Below are positions 23,143-33,937 of a stretch of 64,000 bases of DNA, in pieces. A model generated the notes under the pieces. That model made no database searches. It was given only the letters and a program-made list of their open reading frames with translations, and was not told the DNA's origin. The DNA lies in assembly GCA_018257865.1 (NCBI GenBank), contig JAEUBA010000022.1, positions 1 to 64,000 of the forward strand. The letters run 5' to 3'. The stretch comes from Stereocaulon alpinum. Lineage: Eukaryota > Ascomycota > Lecanoromycetes > Lecanorales > Stereocaulaceae. A program made the translations under genes and the position numbers. Numbering within the stretch: the stretch's first letter is position 1; every line of letters begins with the position of its first letter.

Positions 23143-23958
23143 CCGGCACCCCCTACTAGAGAATCTACAAGTTACCCTCAAATTCTAAAGCCCTGTGAAC
23201 GTGCGGCACGTAGCTTCCTCGTTGATAAAGATGGACCGGGCTTGGGGTCTCCTATGTCTGCCAAAGATGTCGTCCGCATAGTACGAAATGCTGCCGTGAT
23301 CGAGAGCGCTATTCTCCAGTTCGAACAACAGATCGTGTGCCGGGTGAGAAGTAAGTTGGGCTCTGATGTTATCATCGTCAGGCGGGTAGATTAACGTCTA
23401 AGTGCAACAGCGGATACCCCGTTTGATCAAGATTACTATGGGCCGCGCGTACAAGACCATCCTCCGACCCTAACTCGCACCGAACGGACGCGCTTCATGC
23501 GTACCTAATACTCCCTCTGGAGTCTAATGAGACTTGACCGCTCCGAATGGGACTCCAGACTCCAAGCAATGACGTCCCAAGAGCTATATTACCTGCGGGA
23601 GATGGCCAATTTGCCGCAAAGTGTCGGAAGAGAGGAGACTCTTCCTCCGCCAAGCTACCCAAATAAGCCTGCTGATTCGGTCTTCCACGTCTACGCTTTT
23701 GGCCCGTCTGAGAAGCGCAGTGCTCCCGAGCGAAGGACATGGCAGCAGATAGAGCACAATTCTCGGCACTTCTTCGAACGAGATGCTCACGAATCTTGTA
23801 TCTATGCAAAGCATGAGGGTTTCCTCTGGTTCGTCGTCTTGTGGGATCACTGGCAATTAAATCTTGAGGACATAGTATGCCATGAGTCTAGAAGTTCAGT
23901 GAAACCAAGTCCGGCAGTCAAAGAACAATATCTATGGAACGATGGATGGGATGAATAA
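23143..23958 (+). pseudogene. Uncharacterised gene with a premature in-frame stop
   Basis: An open frame from 23143 contains SAKDVVRIVRNAAVIESAI and EQQIVCRVR. It joins through a plausible 60-bp intron (23351-23410, phase 1) to TPFDQDYYGPRVQDHPP, continues to RTERTRFMRT, meets TAA at 23506-23508, and resumes in the same frame with YSLWSL, then MRLDRSEWDSRL. The downstream part alone would be a 143-residue protein starting at 23527. The coding character on both sides of the stop suggests one gene broken by a point mutation (Tyr codon to TAA is the simplest change). The family resembles uncharacterised fungal proteins. The true start is not determined, and a sequencing error cannot be excluded. 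Confidence 0.55.
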
Positions 23959-24684
23959 GTCTACAGCTGCGGAATGGGACGGGACAACGTAGACGTTCAC
24001 TCTGGTAAGAGTATCTTCGTGCGATGGGCGGTCCATGACTAAGGAGAAGTAAATGTGCAGTGTTGGCATTGAGAAGGAGAAGCCATCAGATAAAGAGAAA
24101 TGGAATGTGTATCAATCGTGGTGGTAGAAGCCATTATAGAAGGCGGAGATATTCCGTAGCCTCACAGGGGTATACAACACCATGCCAGGCGTTCCCCTCA
24201 GTCATTTGCTCCTCATGGGGCAAGACTTGACCACTGCGTCGCTCAGTACTAGGCCTACTCTTGGGTGCAATTCTTGACGAAGCGGGATGTCTCAAGGTGA
24301 AACGTCCGCACGGCTGTTTTCGAATTCGGAGCCATTCAAGAAAAACCGTAAACACCGCAATTCTGTCTTGGCAATGAATGCCTCTTTGAATGGTCATTAG
24401 TCATCATGCATGCAATTGCGGTAACAGGCAGTACGAATATGTTATGCCTTCTCGCCAAGTTTTCCGTTTTGATCCTTCAATTTTGGTAAAGGAGCCGAGG
24501 AATGAGTGTTGCTGGTGTTGTCGTGGCCGAACGCGATGTCCATCATTCCAGAGAGCTCTCCTCATTTCCTGTTTCAGATGCCTATAACGTCTTCCTTTTT
24601 TGACATTATCGTGTTTGTCAGATTCTGCCATTTACGGTTTTGTCGCTGCGACGGCATTGGTCTCTACTTATAATTCTAGGCAAC
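23959..24684. other. Intergenic, no gene seen
   Basis: Roughly 0.7 kb between a broken gene and the WSC-type gene. It should contain the promoter of the latter. Short opposite-strand frames near 24.1-24.6 kb show no domain or coding signature. Confidence 0.4.
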
Positions 24685-26772
24685 ATGAGATACCTCAACG
24701 GCGCCCTTGCCTTTGGGCTTCTATCTGCGACGTCGATAGGTCAAGAAGTGGTCACTGTCAGTATACCTACTTGTCTGCACGGAGCTGGCGTGACGAATTT
24801 CCTACCTGGTGCTGGTGGGACAGGTGGAGCTGGTGGAGCTACTGGGGCTAGAGGAACAGGTCCAGAGACCCTTATCATTGCCGTCACAGAAACCAACAGC
24901 TTGGGGTCTGCATTCCTAGAATCACTTACGGAGGTCATTACGTCCGGCGTGACCCCAGTGTAAGACGTCCAGGCTCCCACATCCGAATCGATGCGTCACA
25001 AGCTGACTGTTGGACGTTCAGCAGTCCTACCATTCTACCAGGGGTCGTCACTTTGCAAGGAACCTACGCGGACGTGGGCACTATTCCCTTGCTTCCTGGG
25101 GGCGCAGCTCCCTTGAATGGTGCAGTAACGAGTAGCCCATACATGTCAGTGGAATACTGTGCAGCCTTCTGCCAGGGAGCCAAATTCTTTGCACTCTATA
25201 ATGGTGAGTGATATTTCCTTGTTTCAGTTCCTGCTGCATTCTATCGCCGAATGCTTCAAGAATTGCAGAGCCACGTAGATGCGGAATTCAGGTCCCTCTC
25301 AACAAGACCCCAGCTAGCATTGCCTCGAATGATTCGCATCACGAATTGTAGAAAATCCGCGCTGACAGCTTGTAGGCGACACGTGTAATTGTGGCACTGA
25401 AGTAATTTCTTCCACAAGAAGAAAGGCATTTCTGAGAGAACGCGATTCGTGCACACCGTGCTCTGGTGCATTGTTCGAGTGTTGTGGCATGTCTGAGATG
25501 GCAGTTCTGTATGAAACAAACATGAATCCTCCACCCTCCATATCAGTCACATTTGCCACGGGTATTACGACAGCTGGTTCATTGGGATCACCATCCGTCG
25601 TTCTAAGCACGGCAATTGTTACGCCTGTCCAGCCGATGAACAGTCCACTGGACTCAGGCGTCGAAGCACCTACTGAAACGACCGTGACTACCCCAACTGT
25701 TCAGCCAAATGCGCCGGCTGGAAATACGGCTGTTGTGGGCGATTCGACAGCCCCAGCTGCCCAATCTCCTAGCTACCCTGGGTCCACAGCAGCCTCTAAT
25801 GGGCCGAATGCTGACAGTTCAGGAGGAGTTGTTACACCCACCTCCACAAGCACAAGTGTATCCACTGCTGGAGGATCGAGTTTTCCAACCGGAGGTGGAT
25901 CGACGACTTTAACCGGAGGTGGATTGACTACTTCAACCGGAGGTGGATCGGCGACGTTAACCGGATATGGATCGACGACTTCAAATGGGGGTGCATTGAC
26001 TACTTCAACTGGAGGTGGATCGACTAGTTTAGTCGGAGGTGGATCGACCACACCGACGGGAGGAGGATCGATCGCACCCACCAGTGCACCGCCTGTGGGA
26101 AGTAGCATCAGCGGAGCTATCGGAGCTGGCACTCCCACAAGTACCTCTGTTCCGCCCGGAGTGACGTACAATGGCCAGAGTCCCGTATGTCCAGACCAAA
26201 ACGGCAACTATTACACGACCCCTCTAGGCAATACGTACAACATCACATGTGGCAATACCGTTCAAGGGCAAGCCGCTGACCACATCTTTCACGCTGATAC
26301 CTACACCGCTTGTCTTGGGGCTTGTGATCTTCTCCAAGGATGTCAAGCCGCCACGTACTCGGCTTGCAGCTCAGCTACATGCCTGAATTGCAAAGCATAT
26401 TATAGCTTTTCGAGTTACGGAGGCGGAACGAGTGGACCGATGGCTGGCGTGAACGTTAATGGCCCGAACGATGGGCAAGACACCACGGATGACCCCTGTG
26501 GCGCTGGCATGAACATGTACCCGGATAGCTTTGGAAGGACCTACGCACTCAATTGCGGATATAGCGTTTCGGGTGCTGCTGCGCTGGTCAGTGTGGACAC
26601 GACCAATTTCGAGGCATGCATGGATTACTGCAGTCTTGGTGGCAATTGCATTGCCGTCACTTATACTGGGCCCCATACTCCTGGGACGGCGTCTGCGAAT
26701 TGCAATACTTTTTCCACAAATGGGACACTTGTGGCCCAGAATTCAACTGACTATGCCGTGTATGTCTTATAA
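24685..26772 (+). CDS. Secreted WSC-domain protein with Gly/Ser/Thr repeats and two PAN/apple-like modules
   Basis: Exons 24685-24959, 25022-25203 and 25376-26772 (introns 62 and 172 bp; phases 2 and 1 match) give 617 residues. The N-terminus MRYLNGALAFGLLSATSIGQ is a signal peptide. Residues about 92-195 look like a WSC domain: YMSVEYCAAFC, FFALYNG, then TCNCGTE and CTPCSG...ECCG. Residues about 200-400 are Ser/Thr/Gly/Pro-rich and include a tandem coding repeat. Two C-terminal modules (about 420-515 and 525-617) each have the cysteine pattern TYNITCG or TYALNCG, then CLGACDLLQGC or CMDYCSLGGNC, as in PAN/apple-like domains. No membrane or GPI signal is seen at the end. A role in binding cell-wall glycans outside the cell is likely from the family, not shown directly. 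Confidence 0.8.
25877..26075 (+). repeat. In-frame tandem repeat in the WSC-type gene
   Basis: Seven or so imperfect units of about 24-33 bp built on ACCGGAGGTGGATCGACGAC, encoding (S/T)TGGGSTT-type peptide repeats. All units keep the frame. Confidence 0.85.
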
Positions 26773-27189
26773 CCCCCTCATGATTGCTTGGTACGCCTTT
26801 GGACGTTATGCCATTCATGACTACACTGTGCTGACCTTGCTACGCAGGTTCTTGGCAAGTCTTTCATTTCTAGGGCCTAATCGGAGGTAATCAGCGTACA
26901 TAGGATGTTGGATTATTGGGATGCTCTTGTTGGGAATACATTAGCACAATACAAAACCGTCTTCCAACACCAGCAACGTCATGGTCCTTTCCCATGAGCA
27001 ATGTCGTATCAAACAATCATCCCTTCACCATTGCGCGGCAAAAGCGTACACAGCTGTAGTAATTTATAGAGCCTATGCCACCCAATATATTGATTTAGTC
27101 TCAACCCAACGCCATCGTACAAATACTCCCTCTCTCCAATGCTCTATGCGTCTCCTGACTACACAGCCTTCCACAAACCTCCCACCTCA
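26773..27189. other. Shared 3' region of convergent genes
   Basis: About 0.4 kb between the ends of the + strand WSC-type gene and the - strand V-ATPase subunit G gene. It probably holds both 3' UTRs and terminators; no other feature is seen. Confidence 0.4.
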
Positions 27190-27864
27190 TCACGCCTTCG
27201 GCGGCGCATTAACCCGATCAGGAATCTCAGGCTTCACCTCCGTAACAACCCTCAACAGCTCATCAATAACCTTATCGCCCGTCTTATTTCCAGCCTCTTT
27301 AATCTTCTTCACTTGTTCCTCGGCGTCTTTGCTGGCGTCTTCTTCGGCCTTCTTATTTCCACTCGTATGCTGGAGCGTACCCAAATAGAGTCAGCCAAGG
27401 GGTGGGCAATGGCATGGTATGGGGGGGCGCGGGGAGCGGGAGGGTAGTGTAGGCAGACCTTCTTCTCGAATTCTTTGAATTCCTCATCTTTCTTTCTGCG
27501 GTACTCTTCTATTTCTTTTTGGGCTTCGTTTTTGGCGTCTTTGACGCGCTTGGAGCGGTCTGGGGGTCACCATTAGGCGGGGTGTTAAGGGGGGGAAAGT
27601 TGAGGTAGGTTCGTACATTCTCGTGCTGGGGAGTGTTAGTAGGTGTAGATAGAGGGACAGGTGGGGAGGGCAGAGGGAAGCACACCTTTTTGTACTATCT
27701 TTTGGGCTTCTCGCTCGGCCTTGGGAAAGTCTTAGTATGTGGATAGGTGGAGGGACGGTGGTAGGCATACATCAAGGAGGGTTTGGATGCCTTTGGAGTT
27801 TTGTGCAGACTGCAGGCTATGTCAGCTTACCAATCAGGCAGTCTAGATAGTAAGAGCTTACCAT
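27190..27864 (-). CDS. VMA10: V-type proton ATPase subunit G
   Basis: Five exons on the minus strand: 27862-27864 (ATG only), 27771-27809, 27686-27719, 27459-27559 and 27190-27369, total 118 residues, matching the usual 110-120. The protein begins SAQNSKGIQTLLDAEREAQ after Met, the conserved N-terminus of subunit G. It continues with IVQKDRSKRVKDAK and EIEEYRRKKDEEFKEFE and ends with an HTSGNKKAE / IKEAG segment. Subunit G pairs with subunit E as the peripheral stalk of the vacuolar ATPase that acidifies organelles. All introns have GT-AG ends and matching phases. The start codon standing alone as an exon is unusual but gives exactly the family N-terminus. It is divergently transcribed from PET117, with 205 bp between the start codons. 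Confidence 0.9.
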
Positions 27865-28069
27865 GATGGCGAATGTCTGCCTGTAGTATCAAATGTGGGC
27901 TTCAAAGTTGCAGAGATGTCGCTTTGTACGAGTAGAGTTCAAGTCGGAGCTTCAACACCCTTGCAGCGCCGCCAAGCCTTCTTCCCGTCGTCATTCGCTT
28001 GACCGTGACATTCATCTAGAACTATCCCCGAACGAAATTCCACACTGTCTTCACATTTTACTTGATAGA
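27865..28069. promoter_or_regulatory. Bidirectional promoter between VMA10 and PET117
   Basis: 205 bp separate the start codons of these two divergent genes, so both core promoters and 5' UTRs must lie here. I see no clear TATA box. Confidence 0.55.
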
Positions 28070-28361
28070 ATGTCACGCGCCTCCAAGCTTACTCTAGCTG
28101 GGACTTCACTAGGCGCTATCGGCATCGTCGTGCTTGTCCATTATCAGCAGCAATCCGAGAAAGCTGTGAGTATTCTGAAACTTCGGGTCGTGTCTCGCAC
28201 TCTGTCTACATTGTGCTTACAGAACACAGGCAATGCACGCCGGAGTTTTACGAGATATTGAGCAGCAGCGCGTTAAGAAAGAACGGCAGGCAGATTTCGA
28301 AATGCAAAGGGCGCTTGAGGAGGAGTATAGGAAGGTGCAGAAGGTGCATGATGGGGGGTAG
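28070..28361 (+). CDS. PET117: Cytochrome c oxidase assembly factor PET117
   Basis: Two exons, 28070-28165 and 28230-28361 (64-bp intron, phase 0), give 75 residues, the usual size. The N-terminus MSRASKLTLAGTS plus one hydrophobic segment (about residues 8-24) is followed by HYQQQSEKAAMHAGVLRDIE and a charged helix (QQRVKKERQADFEMQRALEE). This matches the small mitochondrial inner-membrane protein PET117, which acts with Pet191/Cox15-type factors in assembly of complex IV and heme a synthesis. The acceptor at 28228-28229 was chosen because it restores the conserved AMHAG.LRD block; the earlier AG leads into a stop. It is divergent from the V-ATPase gene. Confidence 0.85.
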
Positions 28362-28969
28362 GAGTTTGGGGGGCGTCCATGACCTGGACATGGACTTCGA
28401 GCTCGAGGTGTCTCGCGAAGAAGAATATCTATCTCCCTTTGGAAGATAGAATGGGGCTCCCTCAAGTCTTCCTATTCTACTATCATCACTCTCGAAAGAA
28501 CCGAATATGTACTCCAATGACTCTTTGGATACTGCGCTACTCAGCTGGGAGTCAACAGCTCGTCTTGAGGGTGCAAAATCAAGCCTTAGGGCAGGTCGAT
28601 GCGATCCTTGTAATGTGGCGGGGGGAGCTTCTTGTGATTTGAACAGAGAAATGCATGAGAAAAATCGTCATCGGGTCCCAAAACACGAGGTGGCCTCATT
28701 GCTGAACGTAATTACGACTGCTGCTGAGACGGCCGAGGAGCCAGCTGTCCATCAAGATACAGCCATGGACCGTGTTGTGGACAGTGATGAGATTAGACGC
28801 CAGCGCTGCTGAACAAGACAAAAAGATCGATAGAGCTCTAAGTACGGTCGCTGGAACACGTTTGCTTCCATCATCTGCTATGCTATCCAAACTCAGTTTC
28901 CAGGTAGAACCCACATAGCTTTGACATTCTTCGAGAAAGACCCTTTGTCCGGTCCGTACGGCTCGTCTT
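28362..28969. other. Intergenic between PET117 and a broken minus-strand gene
   Basis: About 0.6 kb. A + strand open frame at 28507-28812 (101 codons, no introns) has no recognisable domain and I do not call it a gene. The region otherwise holds the 3' UTRs of convergent genes. Confidence 0.35.
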
Positions 28970-31627
28970 TCAATCCTCGACGTTGCCCCTGATCAGGACT
29001 TCACCCTCATCGTTATAGTGATCAGCATACAGCCAGACTTGACCTCCTGCGTGAAAACTAACACTCTGCGGTTTATCTTTCCATTGCGGGAGTAGGTCAC
29101 CACCTCCGACCCCAACGCACCATACATCCCCACCAAAGGAAGGCTCTGTGAAGAGGCAGCAGACAGGATCGGGTCCATCGTTTGGAGCAAAGATATTAAA
29201 CCTTGATTGGCCATCGCGATTGGCATTGATACCATGCCAGTCGGTCTTGTACGTCTCCGTTTGTTTAGATTTCTTGGTAGGATCCTGATTGACACTGTAA
29301 GTATGTTCTACCTGTTCTGGGGGCATCGTGCTCCGGAGGTTCGGCATAGTTTGCCAATGCGTCGATAGGCTCCAACCACCGCTAAGTGGTAAGGTAAGGG
29401 AGTCAATGTTTTTGACCTCGAAACCAAGCCCGCTTTGCTTGTGATATGTACCTGGTGGCAGGCAAAACGGCAGGTCACTTCCGTGGAAGATGCAAGCATA
29501 GTCAGTCTGAGCTAGAGAATTAAAAGGCGCTGGTGGTGGAGCCTTGACAACAGCGCCGCCTTGACCATCCGTTGACTGACTGCCGTCTGTTCCTCCGGGC
29601 TGATCACTGATGAGAGGAACTTCGGTACCGTCCAGATTGACGAGGTTGTTAAGCCCACAGGCTATCGCTGAAGGGAGCCCTGTAAGAGTGATGTTATAAG
29701 TCTCAAAGTATTGGCTGCCTGGGAACGCAACGAGCTTGCAGTCCCCATTGGGTGCTGGAATGATACGATTATACACCTTGTCTGCCGTATCATCGATCTT
29801 TGGAAGATGGATCAATGGTCTGTGGGACATTATTAACCGTGTCTTTACAGAGACGCCTTGATTAGCTCGACTGACCTATTGATGGCGAACTCTGGTTTAT
29901 TACACCGTTTGGGGTTATCTCCACCAATCAAACCAGCTCTACCAGCGGGAAGCGGCGCGGTATTATGACAAGTGATGGTCGCGAGTTTGTCCGCACCGTC
30001 GCCTTTCTTGTGTTCGTCGACAACGTAGAAGTTGGCAGCCATGTCTTTGATTGTCATCGGATAAACATTATTGAATTGCTCGAGAAAGACACTGAGTCAA
30101 AATTATTCAATCCAAGCGCCATGTGCAAGGTACCGGCTCCGTATAATGCTTGACAGTCAGGGTTGCCTGGAACGTCAGAAGTTCCCTTTTGACATTGCTC
30201 TATTGGTCACGTCAGTGACAAAGTTGCATTAGAGTCATTGACAGCCGCATACCGTTTCCGGTGTGTTTTGGATCTCCGAAGAGCTTCCATTGGATGATCC
30301 CTTGCACGTCAGTTCGTTCGGCTGGATCATACTGTTTCTTGAATAGACCCGGAAGAACTGCGAGATCATAATCAGTCATAGCACTTCATTCCAATGATCA
30401 TGAAGACAACTTACTCGCGAATAATGCCATGATCGCACCACCAACCACCCAACCAATGGGTCCGCTGATAGCAATACCAGCTGCAGTGCCAGCAACCAGT
30501 CCAATGCCGCCAATTGCTCCGCCCACCCAGTTATGCCCAACAAAATCGAGGATGACGAACGCAGCACCAACGACGGTCCCTGCAACACCAAGAGCGCCGA
30601 GCGCTTCTTTGCCCACCATGGTGAAAGTCTTGAGTGCTCCGTCGGCCTTGGCGAGGCCTACCGTTGCACCTTTGGGACCATAGACCGTGTCTGGTGGAGG
30701 GGGTTTTGCATCAGCGGCATAATCAGACTCTGGAGGGTCTAGGAAATCCTCCGGTATCATTCCAGATTGGTCCTTTAGCATGATTAATTCATTTTTCCAT
30801 GGTCTAGATCCCTCGTCACCTCCGTCGGTCACAATGGCTTTTGCGCAAGCGCCGTCGCGTTTCTTGCAACCACTTGTTCCTGATCCACGTATTACTTCGA
30901 ACTCTTGAATCGTCGTTCTTTTTGGGATATTGTTCTTTCCTTCTGGCTTTATCTCCTCTACCAGAAGGCTTTTTACGGGTCTATTTGCATTTCCGTCTTT
31001 AGTCTCGGTGTTTTATGCTGTGATGAACTTTTGCGCTTCATCATTGACCTGAATGCCCATATTGCCTAACATGCGAGATGCAAAATCGTGGCATGTATTC
31101 AATTTACCGCTGTTTGATGGACCCGAGCGGTTCTCTGGATCTTGTATTAACGCCTTCCAGGCAGGACCCGTACCATCCTTATAAATGATCTGCTCATTAG
31201 TGAGGCTTGTTGTGCCTTGACTTATCTTTTTCTGAGTGGCTGTTACCTTTCGTTCGTTGTGTACAATCCGACATCTCCAGGTCGTAGCATCGTCGTCGAT
31301 GACAATCTCTATGTGTATGGATGGATCTGCTTTAGTACCGGCAATCACCAACGCAGTGTGATCCGGAAAGGTGCTCACACCCTTCGCATTGGTGCGTCTT
31401 GTAACGAAAGAAAAGGATAGAAGAAGGTAGACCTCTCTTAGTGCGCTGCTGCCCTTAGGTGCCCTGCTGAATATGCTTTCAACCCCATTGTCTATAGGCA
31501 TCGAAGACGGAATCGCTTGAGAGATACATATCAGGAGCCCGAGAATGTGAAGGATGTACTGTAAGAATGTGCTATGCTGGTTCGAATGAGCTTGCCTCAC
31601 CGAAGCTGTACCTCGAGAGAGTCTCAT
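28970..31627 (-). pseudogene. Large secreted-protein gene (toxin-like architecture) broken by a stop and a frameshift
   Basis: Minus-strand exons 31627-30415, 30357-30253, 30199-29876 and 29819-28970 (introns 56-57 bp, GT-AG) are readable. The N-terminus has a hydrophobic signal-type segment. The next 170 residues contain DHTALVIA and TCHDFAS blocks. A Gly/Ala-rich hydrophobic stretch (about 30600-30400) looks membrane-associating. The last exon is Cys/Trp-containing, perhaps crystallin-like. The layout is reminiscent of large secreted fungal toxin-like proteins, but I cannot name a family and no catalytic site is evident. Two breaks: TAA at 31013-31015, after which the same frame continues for about 200 codons with no early Met, and a 2-nt shift near 30097. 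If real, no full-length product is made; the 204-residue N-terminal part could still be expressed. Confidence 0.5.
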
Positions 31628-32241
31628 GGTCGACGGGCTGTGAAAATACTATGCGATGTGATTGAGAATGATTACCCTTCGACGTGGCATTCCAGCCTTT
31701 ATTTCTAGTCATGCTGACCATCTTCATCACCGTTCTCGCAAGACTCCTTTAGGCTGCATTGCAAGTAGTATTGTGGCGTTTAAGCAAAGCGTGCATGTGG
31801 AGAGCAACATCACAATGTCACGTACAGCACAATTCTCCTTCATTTAGGCCCTCAGCGTTTCGTATGGCTCGAATAAAGCGCCAGCAAGCATCGAGCTTCT
31901 CTGGGAAATTGTCGATCTATTTCCATACCTCAGAGATTCCATAAGCCTTCAATGAAGTAGACTTTGCGTGATGCAGGAATCATGCGAAGTGCTGAGGTAC
32001 ACGCCGCACTAGCCCTGATGTTCATGGGTGGTGATACATTGCCGTAGAGCCTATTTCTAATTCGAATGAGAAAAACACTATCTACTCCATAAATCTAGAA
32101 TATCTTTTCGCTATCTAATGCGGAATCATATCGACCAACACTCTGTTTGAAAGGTTTAAATACGCCACGTCAGGCCACGTCGTGCGAATGGCGACGAAGA
32201 AACCTTCCCAAAATTGTGCAGAAAGCAGGGGTATGATGCGA
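31628..32241. other. Intergenic, no gene seen
   Basis: About 0.6 kb between two broken minus-strand genes. Short + strand frames near 31.66-31.95 kb lack coding character. Confidence 0.35.
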
Positions 32242-33347
32242 TTACCCATGCCTGTAATGACGGACGTATAATGACGGAACAAGCCTGCCTTGGAACATTT
32301 CACGGGGACCGTCCATATCAGGATCATACACCTCATCGGACTCCCTTTCCGCACCTTTACTGCCAAGTTCCGCACCAAGTAATGTCACATGTCCTGTGTT
32401 GTAAAGCATTTCTTGTGATTGACCACAACAATGAAGCATCACAATGACCCGAAGGCTATGTGTGCGTTGGAGATTAGGTGTGGTGAACGATACTGCGCAT
32501 GTAGCAGGCACCGTCAGATTCTCGAGCACCGTCTTCGGCGACGCGTTGATCAAAGGCCTCGCGTCGAAGTCGTTGATATGGACCTTTGAGCCAAGTGTAT
32601 GATCTGTCATCCAGGATTCCTTCAGCGTATCCGACACAGAAGCGTAGGTACTCTCCACTAATTGCACCGTCCAGGAGTGAAGGAATAAATCCGGAGATGG
32701 CGATGACTTAAGGATGAGACTGAGGTCGAACGGCTCTCTTTGAGCAACGACTGTAGGATAATCTAGATCGAATGTTATTTGAGATTGTCCCGTTGGTCCA
32801 GCTGCATCCATAAAGTCGACATGATCTGTGATAGTGGACCTTGGTATATCTATGGCTGAGGCTCCCGTGTCGGCGTGAAGTCAACATTCTTCTTGATCTT
32901 GCGGACCATGCGTTTAGTGCCGTCAACAGCGGTCAAGCAAGTCTCAAAGTAATATTCGATGCTGTTGCCACTGCCATACGTCCCGGATGGTGGCAAAGCC
33001 TGAGGCTCGACGTCGTCGAATGGAGGGACCATTGGATAATGCTCACGAAGAACGGGGTCCTCGGGAAACCGAAAAACGAAACTTGCGAGATACAAGTCAT
33101 CAAGCTCTCGACCTTGTCAGTGCCCCTGGTCCACCATCTCGAGAAAAGTGGTCTCAGATTCATGAGCTTGACGTTGAGCGCCATTCTGCGTCGAAACTCG
33201 CGATTTGCTCACGCCTTTCAGAGTGGCCGTCAACGATTCGACGTAACAGTTGTCTCCATGTTTGAGGTCGGAGTCATAGCATACCTTCAAGTCACGACAA
33301 GAGCCAGGTATGCAATGCACTCGGTCGACGTCCAATGTGAACGACAT
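32242..33347 (-). pseudogene. Arrestin-like gene broken by a stop and a frameshift
   Basis: Minus-strand translation from the ATG at 33347 gives a beta-rich sequence (SFTLDVDRVHC, DNCYVESLTATLKGVS), then TGA at 33117-33119. It continues in the same frame with LYLASFVFRFPEDPVLREHYP and PPSGTYGSGNSIEYYFETCL, both typical of arrestin N-domains. A one-base shift near 32845-32860 then moves the frame to ITFDLDYPTVVAQREPFDLSL and a C-terminal-domain-like section ending at 32242. The stop could be a CGA-to-TGA change. A second, intact arrestin-like gene lies at 49019-50782 but belongs to a different subtype. Arrestin-like proteins recruit ubiquitin ligases to membrane cargo; this copy should be non-functional if the two lesions are real. 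Confidence 0.6.
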
Positions 33348-33777
33348 CTGCCTTCACTTGTTGCTTGAGAGTGTGCAGGAGTCGACTGTGATGTGGCTAG
33401 AATAGAAGTTGATGCTTTTTGCCGTTGGCGAGATCACGGCGGCAGGGTGTAGAAAGTTGTGAGAGGGGGCGCGATTTGATAGCGTCAAGCAAAGCAAGCA
33501 TGCCACTTTTAGAATCATGCTCCAGCAAACGCCCAGCGCTACGCCGCCTTTGATGCCAGGAGCTACACGCTCGTTTCACAGGAGATTGCAACAGTCCCCT
33601 AGAATCATCTAGGATCTCCAATGTTCGCGTGACCCTCACCTATCTCCCCGTATCGCGCGAGCATAAGGTAGCGCTTCCCCTAGGCCCGAAGGAGGGTGAG
33701 GTTGGGGCAGGTACATATCTAGAGGTCGCTGGGTGGCTGGGCGAATCAACATTCAATCATGCGCTCCGACATCACGA

Positions 33778-33796
33778 ACCCTAACCCTAACCCTTA
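33778..33796. promoter_or_regulatory. Short interstitial telomere-type repeat (telobox)
   Basis: AACCCTAACCCTAACCCTT, nearly three CCCTAA units, lies about 140 bp upstream of the coiled-coil protein start. In fungi such teloboxes can bind Tbf1/Taz1/Myb-type factors in promoters; here that role is inferred from position only. Confidence 0.6.
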
Positions 33797-33937
33797 AGTA
33801 TAGGCTCCAGTTCATGCAACTCCCCACCCCAGCCACCTCTCACCTATCACCTATCGATAAGCTGCAACCCAAGCTCTGAGTCGGATTGATAATGAAGAGA
33901 AATTGTAGGTCTACCATTTCAAGTGAATTGCAATAAC

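Noticed and set aside
25773..26207. Minus-strand 144-codon Pro/Val-repeat frame opposite the WSC-type gene
   Set aside because: It is the antisense reading of the in-frame Gly/Ser tandem repeat; repeats often leave all frames open.
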